Shown piece after piece: positions 49,175 to 62,540 of a DNA stretch of 64,000 bases. The position numbers were made by a program, and so were the translations under genes. Source of the stretch: Whitmania pigra (taxonomy: Eukaryota > Annelida > Clitellata > Hirudinida > Haemopidae); contig JAJTWR010000305.1 in the NCBI GenBank assembly GCA_021613335.1, forward strand, positions 915,001-979,000. The letters are read 5' to 3'. Within the stretch, counting starts at the first letter, position 1. Each line of letters starts with the position of its first letter. The notes below the pieces were generated by a model. The model did no database searches and was not told the DNA's origin. It was given only the letters and a program-made list of their open reading frames with translations.

Positions 49175-52100
49175 CTCGGAGGATGCTCGATGCTGTTTAT
49201 ATTGTTTGTATATTTTATCTGTATTTTGTCATTTACTGTGATGCTGTGGAACCGACCGGGAATACCTAAGTACATGCAGCTTAAAACGTTTTCTCGTGCC
49301 ATTCCAACCCAAACTAACCTGGCCTGGTAAGATGTCACTCTGCTATTGCGTGATACAGTGATTATAAATTCACTGATGATTACATGTTGTTACAAATTGT
49401 GACTAAAATGAGTGTATCCCCCATCGTGAGCCCTTTTGTGAATAGCATTTAAAACTCCCACATGGCAAAGCAGTATTTATAAAACAATGTATTGCCAACA
49501 AACTGCAAATTCTATTTGAATCCTTCTAACTCTGGAACAGTGAAATAATTGAAACGTCCTCTCGGATGAGGTGGAAAAATCGTCAAAGCAACTTAACTAA
49601 AAACCGAACAAAATACAAGGGCAGCGTCAGACAATCCCGTCAAGATTGCCGCACAGGAAACCTTTCCGGATCTCTGGCCGGGGCAGTGGTGATGACGATT
49701 CCCTCCAGACGTTTCGTCTCCTCCGTGACTCTGACGTGGCAATCTGGACCAATTGAGAGGAGGGATCTTTCCGACAGCTTGAGCAAAACCTGTCACCATT
49801 TCTCGAACGCCGACCGACGTAAAGTCTCCATCTCACGACTCCCAAGATGAACAAACGTCCGACCGTTCGTACACGGGCAAGTGTAGATATATATATATAT
49901 AAGTATAAGATGCGTTGAATAAAAAAAAACAACCCCAAGGATCGCAGGTAAACGTCTGAGATGAGCAATAGCACTAAAAAATCACTAAAATAAAATGGAG
50001 AAAAACTTGTTCCAAAGCAAGAACTCAAGAAATCAATAGTAGGAGAGCGGCAAATAAGGTGTCTTCATCGGTCTTTAATCGATGTTCAAACCCTTCAATA
50101 ATAGCACTAGTCCGCGTCAATAAGTTGTCATCAGTCTGGAGCGAGAGGAGTTAGTTTTGTATACACGCGTACGTAGGTCTGTGATAATTTAAAAGCCACA
50201 ATAAAATACGTCGTCTTAAGTTACGATATCTCGTTCAGTGCAATACTCGCGCCTATATAACGTAAAATTTGACTAAACCGAATTAGAAAAAAAAAAAAAG
50301 GGAAAAAATTGCCAAAAAACCTGAATCAATTGAATGATTGATGGATCAATGAATACCAATCAGCTCTGCTCCTCTGCCCATATCAACTTTAAACGAAAAC
50401 AAAGGTGTATAACGTCGTTCGCTAGACGACGGATGCAAAAAAGCAGAGAAACATCTCCGTCACACCCGTCAAAAAACACTCCGTCTCTCGGAAAATGCAA
50501 GATAAGCCGGGTTAAAGAAAAATAAGTTCCAACGTCACACGACGACAACAACAACATCGACGACGACAAACGGAAGGCTCCCTTCGAGTTGGGACCTCCG
50601 TCTGTGGCCATGTGTGGCAGCAGCGAATGAATCTCTGCTCGGCCGTCGCATTCTCGACCGATCTCGTAGGATCGATAAAAATAACGAAAACTTCACACGA
50701 GCAAATGTATACTGGAATAACGACCTCTTGTAGAAGACGAAAGGAGGTTCTGAGGACGATGACGACAATGAAAAAAAAAGATGAATTCCTGTTTGGATCG
50801 AAATAAAAAATCAAAATGTAAAAACAGAGAACGCACCAAAGCAATCTGATCACAACGCAGTTTTTGCCTGTAAAGAATATAATGCAATGTGTATATATAT
50901 ATATATATAGATAGATATATAGATAATATATGTATACGATCTTGTATAGATGCCAATAAGACGACACAAAAAATAATGAAGTACCAAAAAATAGCCCAAA
51001 GCAAATGCTCAGAAGGTCCCAGGGTCCTGGACAAGCACCCAGGCCGAGGGCTCGCTCAAAAGGGAGCGGGGAGTCGCTATTCAGGATCAGCAGAGAACGG
51101 TTTCACGTCGGCAACGCCGGGAAGAAGTAGGCAGCCCGGACGTGGTGGAAGTCAAAATTCCAGGTAATCTGCCATTTACTCCGAAGGTGAACGTCCTGTC
51201 GAATGCCGGGGGCTTTCAGTTGAACCAGTGGGATCCCGTAGCGCAGAGCAGGGGGGAGGGCATTGACCAAGGTCGCTGAGGATTAACTTACAGACGCACG
51301 ATCGCAACTCCGTGCATGGGACAAACAACAACAGCCGGCCCGTCGACGTCCAGCAAAGGAGTCGATCGAGGTCAGAAAAAGGAGCATCGTTCGAAATGAA
51401 AACCAATGAATGATGAATGATATGACGGCTCTGGATAAACATCGAAGTTGCAACCAACGGAAACGAAGCGAGGGAACGAACGGATCACGGCGATTACGAA
51501 ATATACAGACAACTGACAAGAATGTGAAAACAGCACCAAATGAAAAATCAAAACTTGACGGCGAGAATCGAACCTTGAAGATGAAATCAGAAAGACATTC
51601 GCAGCTTTGAATCAATGCATTTTGATGGATGTGAAATAATAGCGGATTGTCATCAACTGCTTTAAAAAAGGGATAAGCTTTCTGCAAAACGGGCCTGAAA
51701 AACCAGATGAACGATGCCAATAAAGTCCTCCAACAGAAAAGTCCCCTACTCTTCAGCAAGTCACCTTTAAATCCCTTTTACCTGGCAAGATGACAGTTAC
51801 GACAGGCCATGAATTGGAATCGACGAATCGTCGACAGCGATGATTAAAACAAAAACGTTCCACAGGATGATTTGAATTACATAAGGATGTAAACACTTGA
51901 GACAACACCGAGGACAACATTAAAGCAGCGGACTTTAGTGCAATCGTTGACCGTGCCCGACGCTGAAGATTTTAAATTTTGCACCTCTGGCGACTCTAAA
52001 AATACAAACGATGCAGAGCATTTCAGGACAGACTCGTCGAATGTGCGGATAAATTCAGAGGGAAGTGAGCACTAAATAATCAACAGACTCCTGTCTCCAC

Positions 52101-54796
52101 ACGTCGAACCATTTGGCATTGTTTTAAAAATAAAAATAATAAAAAAAACTCCCACAAATTAAAATCGAGTGTATATAGGTTGATAAAAAAGAAGGTGGCT
52201 ATCACTAAATAGTAAATAAGGCACAACGGAGAAACAAAACAGGGTCCTATTGAAAATAACCAGACGACAACCACTCGCCAGGGAGAGGCAAAGGACTCAA
52301 AAATGATTCCCACTGAGTAACGGTTCTTATTGTCGATCGCGTCGTCCGCCCTTCTGGAAGAATTTGAGACCGAGAATGAACAGCAGAAAAGGAGACGCAT
52401 CGTGAAAATGGCGTTTTCGTGCTTTCAAAAAAGCCCAGTTCAGATGGAAGAAAATTTTGATAAAACGTAGGACACGAACAAAGCAAAATTGAGAGCTGAA
52501 TGGGATTCTTGTTAAATATATATATATGTGTGTGTGTGTGTGTATACCAGAAAATAGTTAGTTTTCAAGTGGAACCAACAAAAATGCCAAATGAAAGATT
52601 CTCCTGCAAAGCTAAACGAAAGTCATGCAAAAACATGGGAATCATCATCATCACTGAAGCAGAGAAGGAATCACCATCATCGTCATCATCAACACCGCCA
52701 CAGTCGCTCATAAAGAAACCAAAAGTGCTCTCTGCAGAATATGCTGGGAGATGTTTGAACCATAAAATGCAGGCATCTCGTAGGAATGCCAAGATTCTCC
52801 AGTCGATCCCAGAATCCAAGGTCCCCCGTGGTGTTCCGTGGCACCAGCAGAGGAGATAATAAATGTGAAAAATACAATCAAATCATAAAAATCAAAAGTC
52901 AACATTAAAAATAACACCAAAATGGACAGAAAGATCTCCAGCATGTAAAATGAAAGTTGTTACGAGTCATCCGAGAAGAACCCACGGATGGATGGGGGGG
53001 TGGTCAGTCTTTCGAGCCGATAATGGTAATCATCCCAAGATGAGCCGGCAGCAAACTGTAAAATGAAACTGTCAAGCAGACCATCTCCGATTATGCTCTT
53101 AAGAGTTGATTGATTGAAAATAAAGTCACAACGCGCACTTCCCTCGACTCGGAGCATCCGAACGATCCCAAGGGATGGGAGCACCTTTTCGTCCGTCGAA
53201 CGCTCCGCCCACACTGGTTAGATCAGCCACTCCAGGCAATTTTTATACGTTCAAAAAATTCAACAAACGGAAGGAAAAAAGGTTAAAATCTATTTAAATG
53301 TTAAAATAAGCAAAATATAAAAGCCGACGTTTGTGAGGGTAAAATTGCCAATAGTGGTAATAGAACAAAAAAAAAACCGATCCATTAGTAGTTAAATTAA
53401 GATGTTAGCTAGGACCGAGAGGTGATGTAATAACGAATTAATGCTCGTACTAATAATACCCCAACAGACGTCAGGAATACTGCAATCAGTTGCTAAAATA
53501 TTCAAAAGAATACAACTAAAAATCACGCCAACCGAAAGATCGGACATCCGAGAAGGAGATGACGGAAGATGATGGAAGAGAGCAAAAGGACAGATAGATG
53601 GATGCCAACGGAAACTTATCTCAAAAGAAAGCACTTCACTGGCCTGAACGAGAAATTAAGATTTAAAAAAAAAACAAATATGGAGAATAAATCGAAGAGG
53701 AACGAAAAATTCAAGATAAAAACGAAAAATATTGTCGCTCGAGGCCCACGCCCCAATAGAGGGGAACGGGGGCAATAATCGATCGAGGGAATAAAAACGG
53801 ATCCAAACCTTTAAAAGTGCTGGGGACATTTCACAACAGTAACAACAACAACAATGCCACATCACCAGTTGCATTAATTTCAGTAATATGAAGCAATGGA
53901 TGGCTCATCATCCAACATCAGTAGAAAGAAGTATAACGAGGGAACTAGGGCGAGAATAATTGACGAATCAGCAACCATCTGACATCAGTGGGAGGAGTTA
54001 CATCTCGTAAGGACATTTGGCAATTCTCGTCGACTCAAATGGACCTATCCATCAGGCAGAAAGTTCTTCCACAATGAGCCAAAGTTAAAGCCATTACGCA
54101 GACATACATCACTTTATATATATATAGATATAGATATAAACAGTCACATATATAAAACACGTACTTGTACGAGTTGTATATGCGTACACACTTATACACG
54201 TGGTAGAATACGAACAGTCGCAAAAAAACAAATGACAGAAATAAAAACAATTATGTTAATAATTGAAAAGTAAACAAACGATCAAATTTTATGTCGGCTT
54301 GAATATTGCTCCTGGGGCTTCCATAAAACCACCACTGGCCAGTTGCCAAAGAGGCTCCTCCCCATTGGGGGAAGGTAAGCAAGACAATGGTAATCGAATT
54401 ACCGAGCAGGAGCGAGCAAAGGGCAACACGAGTTAAACAATCACGGGTGAAGACGTTGTTGATGATGATGATGACGACGGCCATGGGTTATGTGTGGAAA
54501 TTGCATTTATGATAAGCAAGACGTCGAGCTGGGGTGTAGAAACTCAAGAGGAAGATTGCAATTAAAACTAGGGAGATGGTTAAAATGTGATGATATTAGC
54601 TGACGAGGACGACGACAACGAAGATGATGATGACACGGAAAGTGATGGCGATGGGTCCGTGGTCTCTTTCAACACCTGGAAAACAATAGCACAAACATTT
54701 GCCCATCAATATAACAATATAATGATAATAATAATAAATAATAATAGCAATAGTTGCATCCTTTCAGAGGGTAGCATATCCGAGATGGTGACTCAC
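49175..54796 (-). other. Non-coding interval, probably mainly the brat 3' UTR
   Basis: 5.6 kb between the stop codons of the PALB2-like gene (49174, plus) and brat (54797, minus). There is no exon-like series in either direction. The plus strand is A-rich over several kilobases, so a brat transcript would be U-rich, as UTRs often are. The sequence has few microsatellites and many CpGs compared with introns nearby. Small tracts include (TA)n at 49889-49900, 50890-50912 and 54113-54125, and (TG)n at 52523-52545. A 91-codon plus-strand frame at 52584-52859 is listed separately. Confidence 0.5.
52584..52859 (+). CDS. Possible small ORF, 91 aa, antisense to the brat 3' region
   Basis: ATG at 52584, stop ending at 52859. 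The peptide is Lys/Ser-rich (MPNERFSCKAKRKSCKN at the start) and basic overall, with no family I recognise. It may be chance within a long UTR. Nothing upstream shows a promoter or splice acceptor. Confidence 0.15.
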   Translation: MPNERFSCKAKRKSCKNMGIIIITEAEKESPSSSSSTPPQSLIKKPKVLSAEYAGRCLNHKMQASRRNAKILQSIPESKVPRGVPWHQQRR

Positions 54797-57700
54797 CTAT
54801 GCAATGTAGAGTGTGTTCAAGACCAGCACGTGCTGGTTGTTCTTGGCCAGAGTGACGATGTAACCCTCCGAGGTTATCTTGAGGCCACAGCACCTGCTGA
54901 CCTTGACGTAAGGACATTCGAACTCTCCGATGAGCGAGCCGTCCCTCTGAAAAACGGCCACGTGGAAACGGTTGCCGTGGCTGTCGCCGATGAGCACGTC
55001 TCCGGCATCGCTGATGTCGATTCCGTTGGGGTAGTTGGTGATTATGTCGCAGCCGATCCTGTGCAGGAATTGGCCGTCCTCGTTGAAGACCACGACGCAG
55101 TGACCCTGGATCATAATTACGTCGTTAATAAAAATTATCGCACAGTAATGCAGCGATCCGATCGATATAACAACAATGTAATGACGTGGTTAATAAAAAC
55201 CATCGCAATGATACAACATCTCTTGTAAATTAATCTAATAATGTCACTATTTAAGTGAGCATAAGATGTCGAAAATATTAAAGCCAAATAGCAAATAACT
55301 TGCCTTGAAGTCACAGACGTAATAATCCTTCCCGCTGACTGCAATGTCAGACGGCTCCCTCATGTAGTCGCTGCAGTCGAACCACTTGATCAGCTCGCCG
55401 GATTCAGAGATGCAGAAAACCGTGGGAGACACGCTGTCCACGGCCACTATGTGACCTGGAAAGTCATTGGCAGAAGATTGGAAACAGAGGCAGATTAATT
55501 CGCAAATCCCTTGCAAGAGGTCTTACAACAAGTAGTTTATGAATTCGACAAGGAACATATTTTAAAGATATTTCATCTCAAAATTTCCATTAAAACCATT
55601 TCCATCAGGACTGCCACAATAAGACCGCAAATTACAGATCAGCTCAGCAGAATTCACCCACCTTGACTCGTTATGGCTAGCCCTGCGACGATGTCGATGT
55701 ACCTGATGGCAATCTTCTTGATGAACTGGCCGTTCCTGGTAAAGAGCTGCATCCTCGATCGCTCGCTTCCTCTGTCGCAAACGACGTATCTTCCGCTTGT
55801 CCTGATCACTGCCACCTTCCTCGGATACCAGAGCTGACCTTCGTCTCTCCCTGGAGGTCAAAACAACAGGATAGTGTCATTGAAGGCTCATAGTTTATTT
55901 TATAATTTAATTAATTTATTGTTGAAACTAGTTTACCGTCGACATTTGCCATTGCCACTTAATTATAAAACAAATTAGACATTTAAGAATGTTTGAAACT
56001 CTGCCACTCAGCACAACTAAACTGCAGAGCCAAAATCAAAAGCGAAACTTAGTAAGCTCATACATAACTGGAAATCTCACAAGCATGTACAACACTTATA
56101 AACTTTGATAGGAATGGAATAAAGCCAGTTACTGACCTGGAATTCCAAACTGGTACTTAAACTCTCCGTTCTTCTCAAAGACCTGAATTCGATGGTTGTT
56201 GGTATCTGCCACCACAATGTCTTCATCCATGCCCAGGCAGAACCCATGGGGAGCATTAAACTGCCCTTTGCCTGGCCCAAGCTGACCAAACTTTGTTCTT
56301 ATTTCCATGGAGTTGGTCTTTCCGGACCTTGTCCTGATACCAGCAGGAGGAGGAACAGAGTATGAAGGACCAGCAGATGGCACTGGAAAGACTCCATTAA
56401 GGGGGAGATCTGGTGGTAGGAAACAAATATGCACAACTCCCCCAAGACAACACATCCATGTTTTTGTTATATTTATTTATTATTCATAAACATCTTGATA
56501 ACACCGAATGTACTAACTGGGTGGAGGTCCAGCGAGTAAGTTGTTAGAAGGAACAGAGGCAGTGATAGGACTAGTGGACTGAATCCCAGCAAGGTTGAGA
56601 GACTGGTGAGGAGCCAGATTGCTGAACAGTGCAGACAGTTCGTTGATACTCGGAGTCGTGCCACCGAGCGGATTCGAACTCATGGAAACTGAGTTCAATA
56701 GACTCGCCAGAGCTTTAGATTAAAATACAAGGAGGCATCATAAACCTTCTTAAGATCATAATAAATAATCTTAACATTATAAATAATATAATACAAATAA
56801 ACAAGTTTCATCCAAATATAGTTATCGGAGTGCACCCACCGGACTCGGATACGCCGGCACCCCCGTTCCTGGCTACCTGGTTCTGAACAACACTCTGCGG
56901 CATGGAGGTCGACAGCATGTTCCAGTTGAGGCCCTGGAAGCCTGGAATGATGTGCCCGTTCACGGTTATCTGACCTGGATTATAAATTGCATTTGCACGC
57001 GACGCAATGCATTTGTCTAAGTCCCCTAAAAAGTTTCAAGGAACAGAATGATAAACTGAATGCTTCTAAATTACAGGCATTAATGAATAACCATGAGATG
57101 ATAAAATTTCACATTTAATATCTGCACCCACCTTGAGCATTGAGCCCAATCTGACCGTGCTTGATCAACTGCTGCAGCTGCAAGAGAGTCTGCTGGCTGT
57201 TGCTGGAAGAAACATCGACAGACACTCCGCTATCGGAGATGGTGGGGCTGTAAGAGTTCCTCGAGAGACTTCTCTCGGCAAAGTTCAGGGTCTGGCCGAG
57301 GCCGGACAATCCGTTGCCCCCTGCTGCCGCCAAAGAGGTGGCAATGTTTGAAGCAAGGTCGTTAAGAAGCGGAGGAGTCAAGTTGGCAGTCAAGCTGTTG
57401 ACGAGATCGGCCGGCAAGCTGAGTCCAGAGGTGAGAGCCGCGACAGTTGCCGGTTCCAGGAGTTTGAAGCGATCGCTGTCAAAGGCAGAAGAATGCTGCA
57501 GGACTCCTCCCAGCTGACTGTCGAATGGAGAGGTCTGGAAAGAACAGAGGATCGGTTGATAAATGAATCTTACTTCAAGCTATTGGTCATTCAATTTGGA
57601 GAATGAGAGTTATCACAGCTGCCAGTTATTAACTAATTACATTGAATAATTCAATTAATTTTCTTAATTAATTAAATTAATAATTCAATTAATTTTCTTA

Positions 57701-60700
57701 ATTAATAATTAATAATTCAATTAATTTTCTTAATTAATTTAATTAATAATGTAATTATATAAATTATATATACATATAAATATAGTAATTATTCAATTAC
57801 ATTATATAGCAATTATATTGAATAATTAATTAATTACTACCTATCAACAGGCCCCCGAGCTATTTTAACAAAAGTTTAAATCATACCTTGCTGCTCAGAG
57901 GGCAGGCCGAACTGCTTGTACTGCTCCCTCCAGCCTGGTTTTCTGACTTCTTGAAAGCGCAGAAGTACATCTTCGTGGCATCTGCAAACTTCTCCGGGTC
58001 GGATTCCACCTCAATTTTAATGCTCAGGTCACTGTTCGGCACCTCCTCGTGCAGGGCTTTCATCTGAGCCCTGATGACCTTGTTCAGAGAGAGCATCTCA
58101 ACTGCGTCTGCATTTTCAACCACCCGCTCCGTGAACTTGCAGGCATCCTCCATTTTCTCTCCTGTCGTCTCGAGGCTGTGGAACATCTCCATGATGACCA
58201 ACTCCTTCTTGGAATGAATTGTATCGAGCTCCTTGAGCAGTTCATCCTTTCAAAAAACATGAATAAACAAATGAAATGTCCGTTAAAAATTCTACTATGC
58301 AAATCGCCCCAAATCAGAAGCCATTCTTCCATATATTTGCTATAAAAAGTCAACATGCACTTGATGCAACCAGCTGCATTAGTACTGATCTTTCCCACTA
58401 AAAAGCACCATATCACCAACAAAAATCCCAAAACATCAATCACCTTTCTTTTCTCCAGTGAAGCTTTGTAACTCTGGAAAGTCTCATTGATGAGGTCCTG
58501 AACATTGTCCCTCTGCTGCTGGAGCTCCGAGAGCAGAGACTCCAGCTTTCCCGAAGTGTCCTCGAAGGTGGAGATTTTGGTCTTTGCCTCGGAGATGATC
58601 TGCCTCAGACCCTCTCTCTGCTTCTGCTCCATGTCCACCACGCGCTCACACTGGTGGTCGGGCAGCTTGTGCAGGTAGACCATGCACTCGGTACAGGTCA
58701 ACACCTGGAAGATAGCAAGCCAAACTAAAAAAACGTGATGAAAGGATTGAAAACAAGAGTAGACCAGACAAAGAAGAAAAAGCCTCATAAATTCTTCATT
58801 TTGTGTTTGCAAAGTTATTTTAGCATTGAGCTAAAATGCCTAGGAATGATGAAACATTCCAACAACAGGAACTTGGAGCAGGAAAACACAGCATTGCGAG
58901 GGGAATAAATATTCATCATTTACGACTAGAAAAACAGAAGGTCAGAAGGTCACAAACTCTATGGTTAAGAAAATAGTTTGCACATAAATTTATTGAAGTG
59001 CATTGGCAGTGTGGTTAGACGAGAACTTGCAGTCCGAATTCCGAGAAGGCATAATCACATTGGATTTCTTGCATTGGTTCTGTTTGATTAAGTACTCAAT
59101 TATACCCAGTGACACCATTTTCTTAGAACAGCAGCCAAGCCATCTTACACACAATAGAAGCTACCTGCATAATTCCTTAGAGATAATAATTCCCTAATAG
59201 ATAATAAAGGCACTTTAATAGGGAACTAATTGAAGCAGAATTTACTGAGAAATGAAAGACAGACTCTTAATGGATGGTCATAAATTATCAGAAGTTGAAA
59301 ACATCTCCCAATAATGCAGGCTGGCAAACTGGCAAGGCATTCAATCACAAAGGCACTCTCAGAACAAAGTTATAAAATAAACACTTAAATAATTATCACT
59401 TAAATCATTAATCAAATAACTATTGCCGTGGAACCCAACTCCACTAGAGAGTAAAACCACGAGTTTGGTCCAGAATGTTTGTTGGGCTTTTGAGATCGTG
59501 AGGCCGACGATGTTGTTCGCAACCAGACAAAACCTCAGATGATTTTCAGCTCTTAACACAGCAACTACCACTAAAATTACTACCAAAGAAAGATTTTTGG
59601 TGACCATGCAGTACAACATAATAGCCATTAGTAATTAGAAATTATCAATTAGGACAAAAAAAACTACAGACAGTCGTATTTAGCTTGAATTAATCGAACA
59701 ACATTAACTGTGTACGACTGATTATGCAACATGTACTAAGCCCGACTGATTATTAGATCCAATAAAATACCATGTAATAATTTAATAATGTAATAAACAA
59801 AACTTCCTTCACCTGACAAGTTTTGCAGTAGAACTTGAACGGCTCGGACGGGTGGACTCCGCAGTGCATCGGCTTGTGAATTCCTTTCCCGTTTTTCAGC
59901 TCGTCGAACGTCTCAACCTGGCAATTAATCGAGTGATTGACTTATCATAGCGATAAAGCAGCGCATATAAGATAGCAGACGAACAATTACAACGAAAAGC
60001 TATCATCAATCTAGATAATCTGTTTATCATTGAACTTAGATGTTCAAACACATATCAACCTGGCCAGTCCTAATACTTTAACATGGCTGTAGCATGCTAA
60101 AGGTCCTCAAATAAATCTGATTCTAGCTGCACACACTCACCTTATGCTAATGCAATCACACACACACTCCTATTATGCAAGAGATTGCAAAAGCAAGATA
60201 ATTTCATGCAATCCACTGCCAGCAGACATCCTTCATGTCGTCTTCTCAAACTTCTCAAAGCATCAAACAAAGAGCGTAAAAGAATGAAAATTGCACCTTG
60301 TGATTTTCGAAGCACCTCATGTAATTGTGAGCCGTAACACAATTCGGACAGAGAAAGTTGGAGCAGTCACTGCAGCGTGCCACTGCATTTTCTTGAGCCT
60401 TGCAACTGGTACAAACCACCATCAGGGAGCTAATGGCCTCCATTTCCATCAGGTTGACGATCACTGCATCCACAGGCAGCTCGTTGACACCACCAGCAGT
60501 GGCTAGTCTGGTTACTTGTTTGCAAGTATGACATATTATTTGACTTGGTCCACTTTCTTCCAAGGATTTTTCCAAACACGTAGTACAAAAAACGTGAAGG
60601 CAGTGCAGCACCTTCGGAGAAACGAATTTCTCGTTGCAGATGCCGCAGATAAAATGCTGCTTCTCCGACGTAGTGTTTGTCTCGCCATCCTCCAAACTTG

Positions 60701-60761
60701 GGATATTGTCCAAAGACGATTCTCGAGACAGTTTGTCGTGTAATTCTCCGCTGTTTTCCAT
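54797..60761 (-). CDS. brat: Brat-type TRIM-NHL protein with RING finger
   Basis: Post-transcriptional regulator; Drosophila Brat binds RNA through its NHL propeller and represses growth and hunchback translation. Exons (minus): 60297-60761, 59813-59917, 58444-58704, 57887-58246, 57132-57534, 56840-56974, 56518-56712, 56137-56409, 55662-55850, 55304-55455, 54797-55105. They join in phase to 948 aa. RING is at residues 39-80 (CGIC...CLHVFCTTC...CHTC), B-box 1 at about 117-154, B-box 2 at about 173-212, coiled coil at about 212-330, a Ser/Gln/Leu-rich linker, then six NHL repeats from about 680 ([40 protein letters not shown]). The end [18 protein letters not shown] is typical of the Brat/NCL-1 group. 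No filamin domain is seen, unlike TRIM2/3. Fly Brat lacks a RING, so E3 ligase activity is possible here. Exon 10 uses a GC donor. Confidence 0.95.
57640..57835. repeat. AT-rich palindromic tandem repeat in a brat intron
   Basis: Three copies of a unit like AATTCAATTAATTTTCTTAA with TTAATTAA palindromes, followed by a TATATA block. It lies between the 57887 and 57132 exons and could form hairpins or cruciforms. Confidence 0.85.
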
Positions 60762-61299
60762 GTTCTAAATAGTAAAATAAAAAAAATCATGCAACCGATC
60801 TAAACCTAACCACCATTTTGAAACATAAACTTAAAAACGATTTGGGTTTGAGCAAAGTACATCAGTGATGCAGCACGAAAAAAATCCACAAGTAAACGGC
60901 GTATTTAAGAGTGATCGGAAACAATTCAGTCCAAACAAGTTTAAAATGTCAACTTTATGCATGTTCGTTTTACTAAACCAAAAATTCAAAACATGGAAAA
61001 TAGTTTGATAACCAGGCAATTCTGTGAAACGTTTCTCAGAAGAAAACCGTTGCAGCAACCACCATGATACTTGACAAGAATAACGTTCAGGACGAGAAGA
61101 AGGTTGCGCTGTTACTTTTTATACTAAATTATTTTACAAATCCTACTCCAACCCTTGAATAAATTTTGTTTGAAAACATTTTTTTAAATTTTAATACATA
61201 TTTCTAACGTTAAAAAAAAGCTATTGAAAATTTAAAAAAATGGATAATACGAAATTTTAAATACGAACAAAAACTAAGTAACAGCTTCTATTAGCCAAA
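60762..61299. promoter_or_regulatory. brat upstream region
   Basis: About 540 AT-rich bases between the brat start codon and the duplicated CFAP57 fragment. It should contain the brat promoter or a 5' UTR intron. No motif was recognised and no coding frame is supported. Confidence 0.35.
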
Positions 61300-61697
61300 A
61301 AAGCTTTTAAAAATTATATTTTAAAAGGGTTAATTTTACGTTTGCATACTTGGATGGCAGAGTTGGACCTAGACGACGCGACCAGCGAGATTCTGTCTTT
61401 TCCTGGAGAATCTTCTTATGTTGAAGGATGTTCTGCTCGACGGTGTGGATCTCTGACGACAGCTTGTTGATGACCTCCTGTTTTGACTGGATCAGCTTCC
61501 CTTGGTTCTTTGTGATATACGGGAGATTGACCATCCATTTCCTGAGATGGGCGATGTCTGCCTATAGGCGACGACAATGTTGATGATGATGACTTGATGT
61601 GCCAGAGTTATCAGGAATGTTAAATCATCTTGACCTGAAGATCGCTTATGGTTTGCCTATCTTTGAAATTTTCCTTTCTGCTCAACAACTCCATGTC
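61300..61697 (-). pseudogene. CFAP57: Rearranged partial copy of CFAP57 (exons 14-15 joined to the last exon)
   Basis: Read on the minus strand, this copies CFAP57 genomic DNA from about 27118 through part of exon 14, the whole following intron and exon 15, then jumps to the end of the last exon (from about 29527). The encoded pieces are KLIQSKQEVINKLSSEIH and RRLGPTLPSKYANVKLTL, diverged at several positions. Because an intron is retained, this is a DNA-level duplication and not a processed cDNA. The jump is at a shared CAGA. About 18 bases of exon 14 are deleted. It cannot make CFAP57 and is most likely dead. Confidence 0.85.
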
Positions 61698-62480
61698 AGT
61701 AATTTCCATATTGTTATAATGCCAATGTCAGCTGGACTTTTTGGAATTTTTTTTTATTTTTCAATGTTTTTCATAATGTCATAATTTTCAATGTCATAAA
61801 GGTTCAATTTTTTTTTCAAATGCAATTTTAATTTAAACATTTGACTTTGGATAATAATAGAATGTTGCTACTCGGTGATATTAGTAAAAAATAATTTTTT
61901 TAAATTATTTTTTGTTAGGCTTGACAGATTTTTGATCCACACCTGCATTTCGAAGTGTTTCCCTTGTCCACCTGTTAACATACTCTGCCCGCCATTTGCG
62001 GATCATTCAGATATCCAGCTTATTTTCTTTAGATAAATTTGTAAGATTTTTGTGCAGTGAGTCTCCACGATTCCATTCATTTCAATAAAACAGCTTTTTT
62101 TCTGTACTCATCTTGTAAAAATAAGTTAACGTCGAAATAATTATTAATGGTTATAATAAATCTGTTACACATATAACGCACTGCTGGTTGGTTGGTTGGT
62201 TGGTAGTTTATTAACGTCCATTTCATGACACACACACAAAAATTATTCTTAAATATATTATGATATGTACATAGTTTTATGTACAGTCAGATCAATCAGT
62301 CTACATCTTGTTTCTTCTCTATTCTTGTATTTTCAATACATTTTTATAAATATTTTTTAAAGACATATTTTTTGACAAAATCTTACTCTTAACACCACAT
62401 ATAATTTTGAGTAAGGTGCTTTTTATAGAGCAATCATTATTCGGCTATTGTATACGTTTGCTGGATGGCAGATATTCTTG
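61698..62480. other. AT-rich intergenic DNA
   Basis: No gene is visible. A short (GGTT)n run at about 62184-62204 and poly-T tracts are the only features. The stretch links the CFAP57 fragment to the LINE remnant downstream. Confidence 0.5.
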
Positions 62481-62540
62481 CGGCGATAGTTGGACGTTTA
62501 GGGACTGGCTTGCAGGCTGGCTGGATACAAAATAGCAACC

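Noticed and set aside
49566..50028. Overlapping frames of 94-133 codons on both strands
   Set aside because: No splice context, no family similarity and conflicting frames; best seen as part of the long non-coding interval.
54587..55228. 213-codon plus-strand frame
   Set aside because: It is the antisense of the last brat NHL exon (54797-55105); the minus-strand reading is a perfect NHL match.
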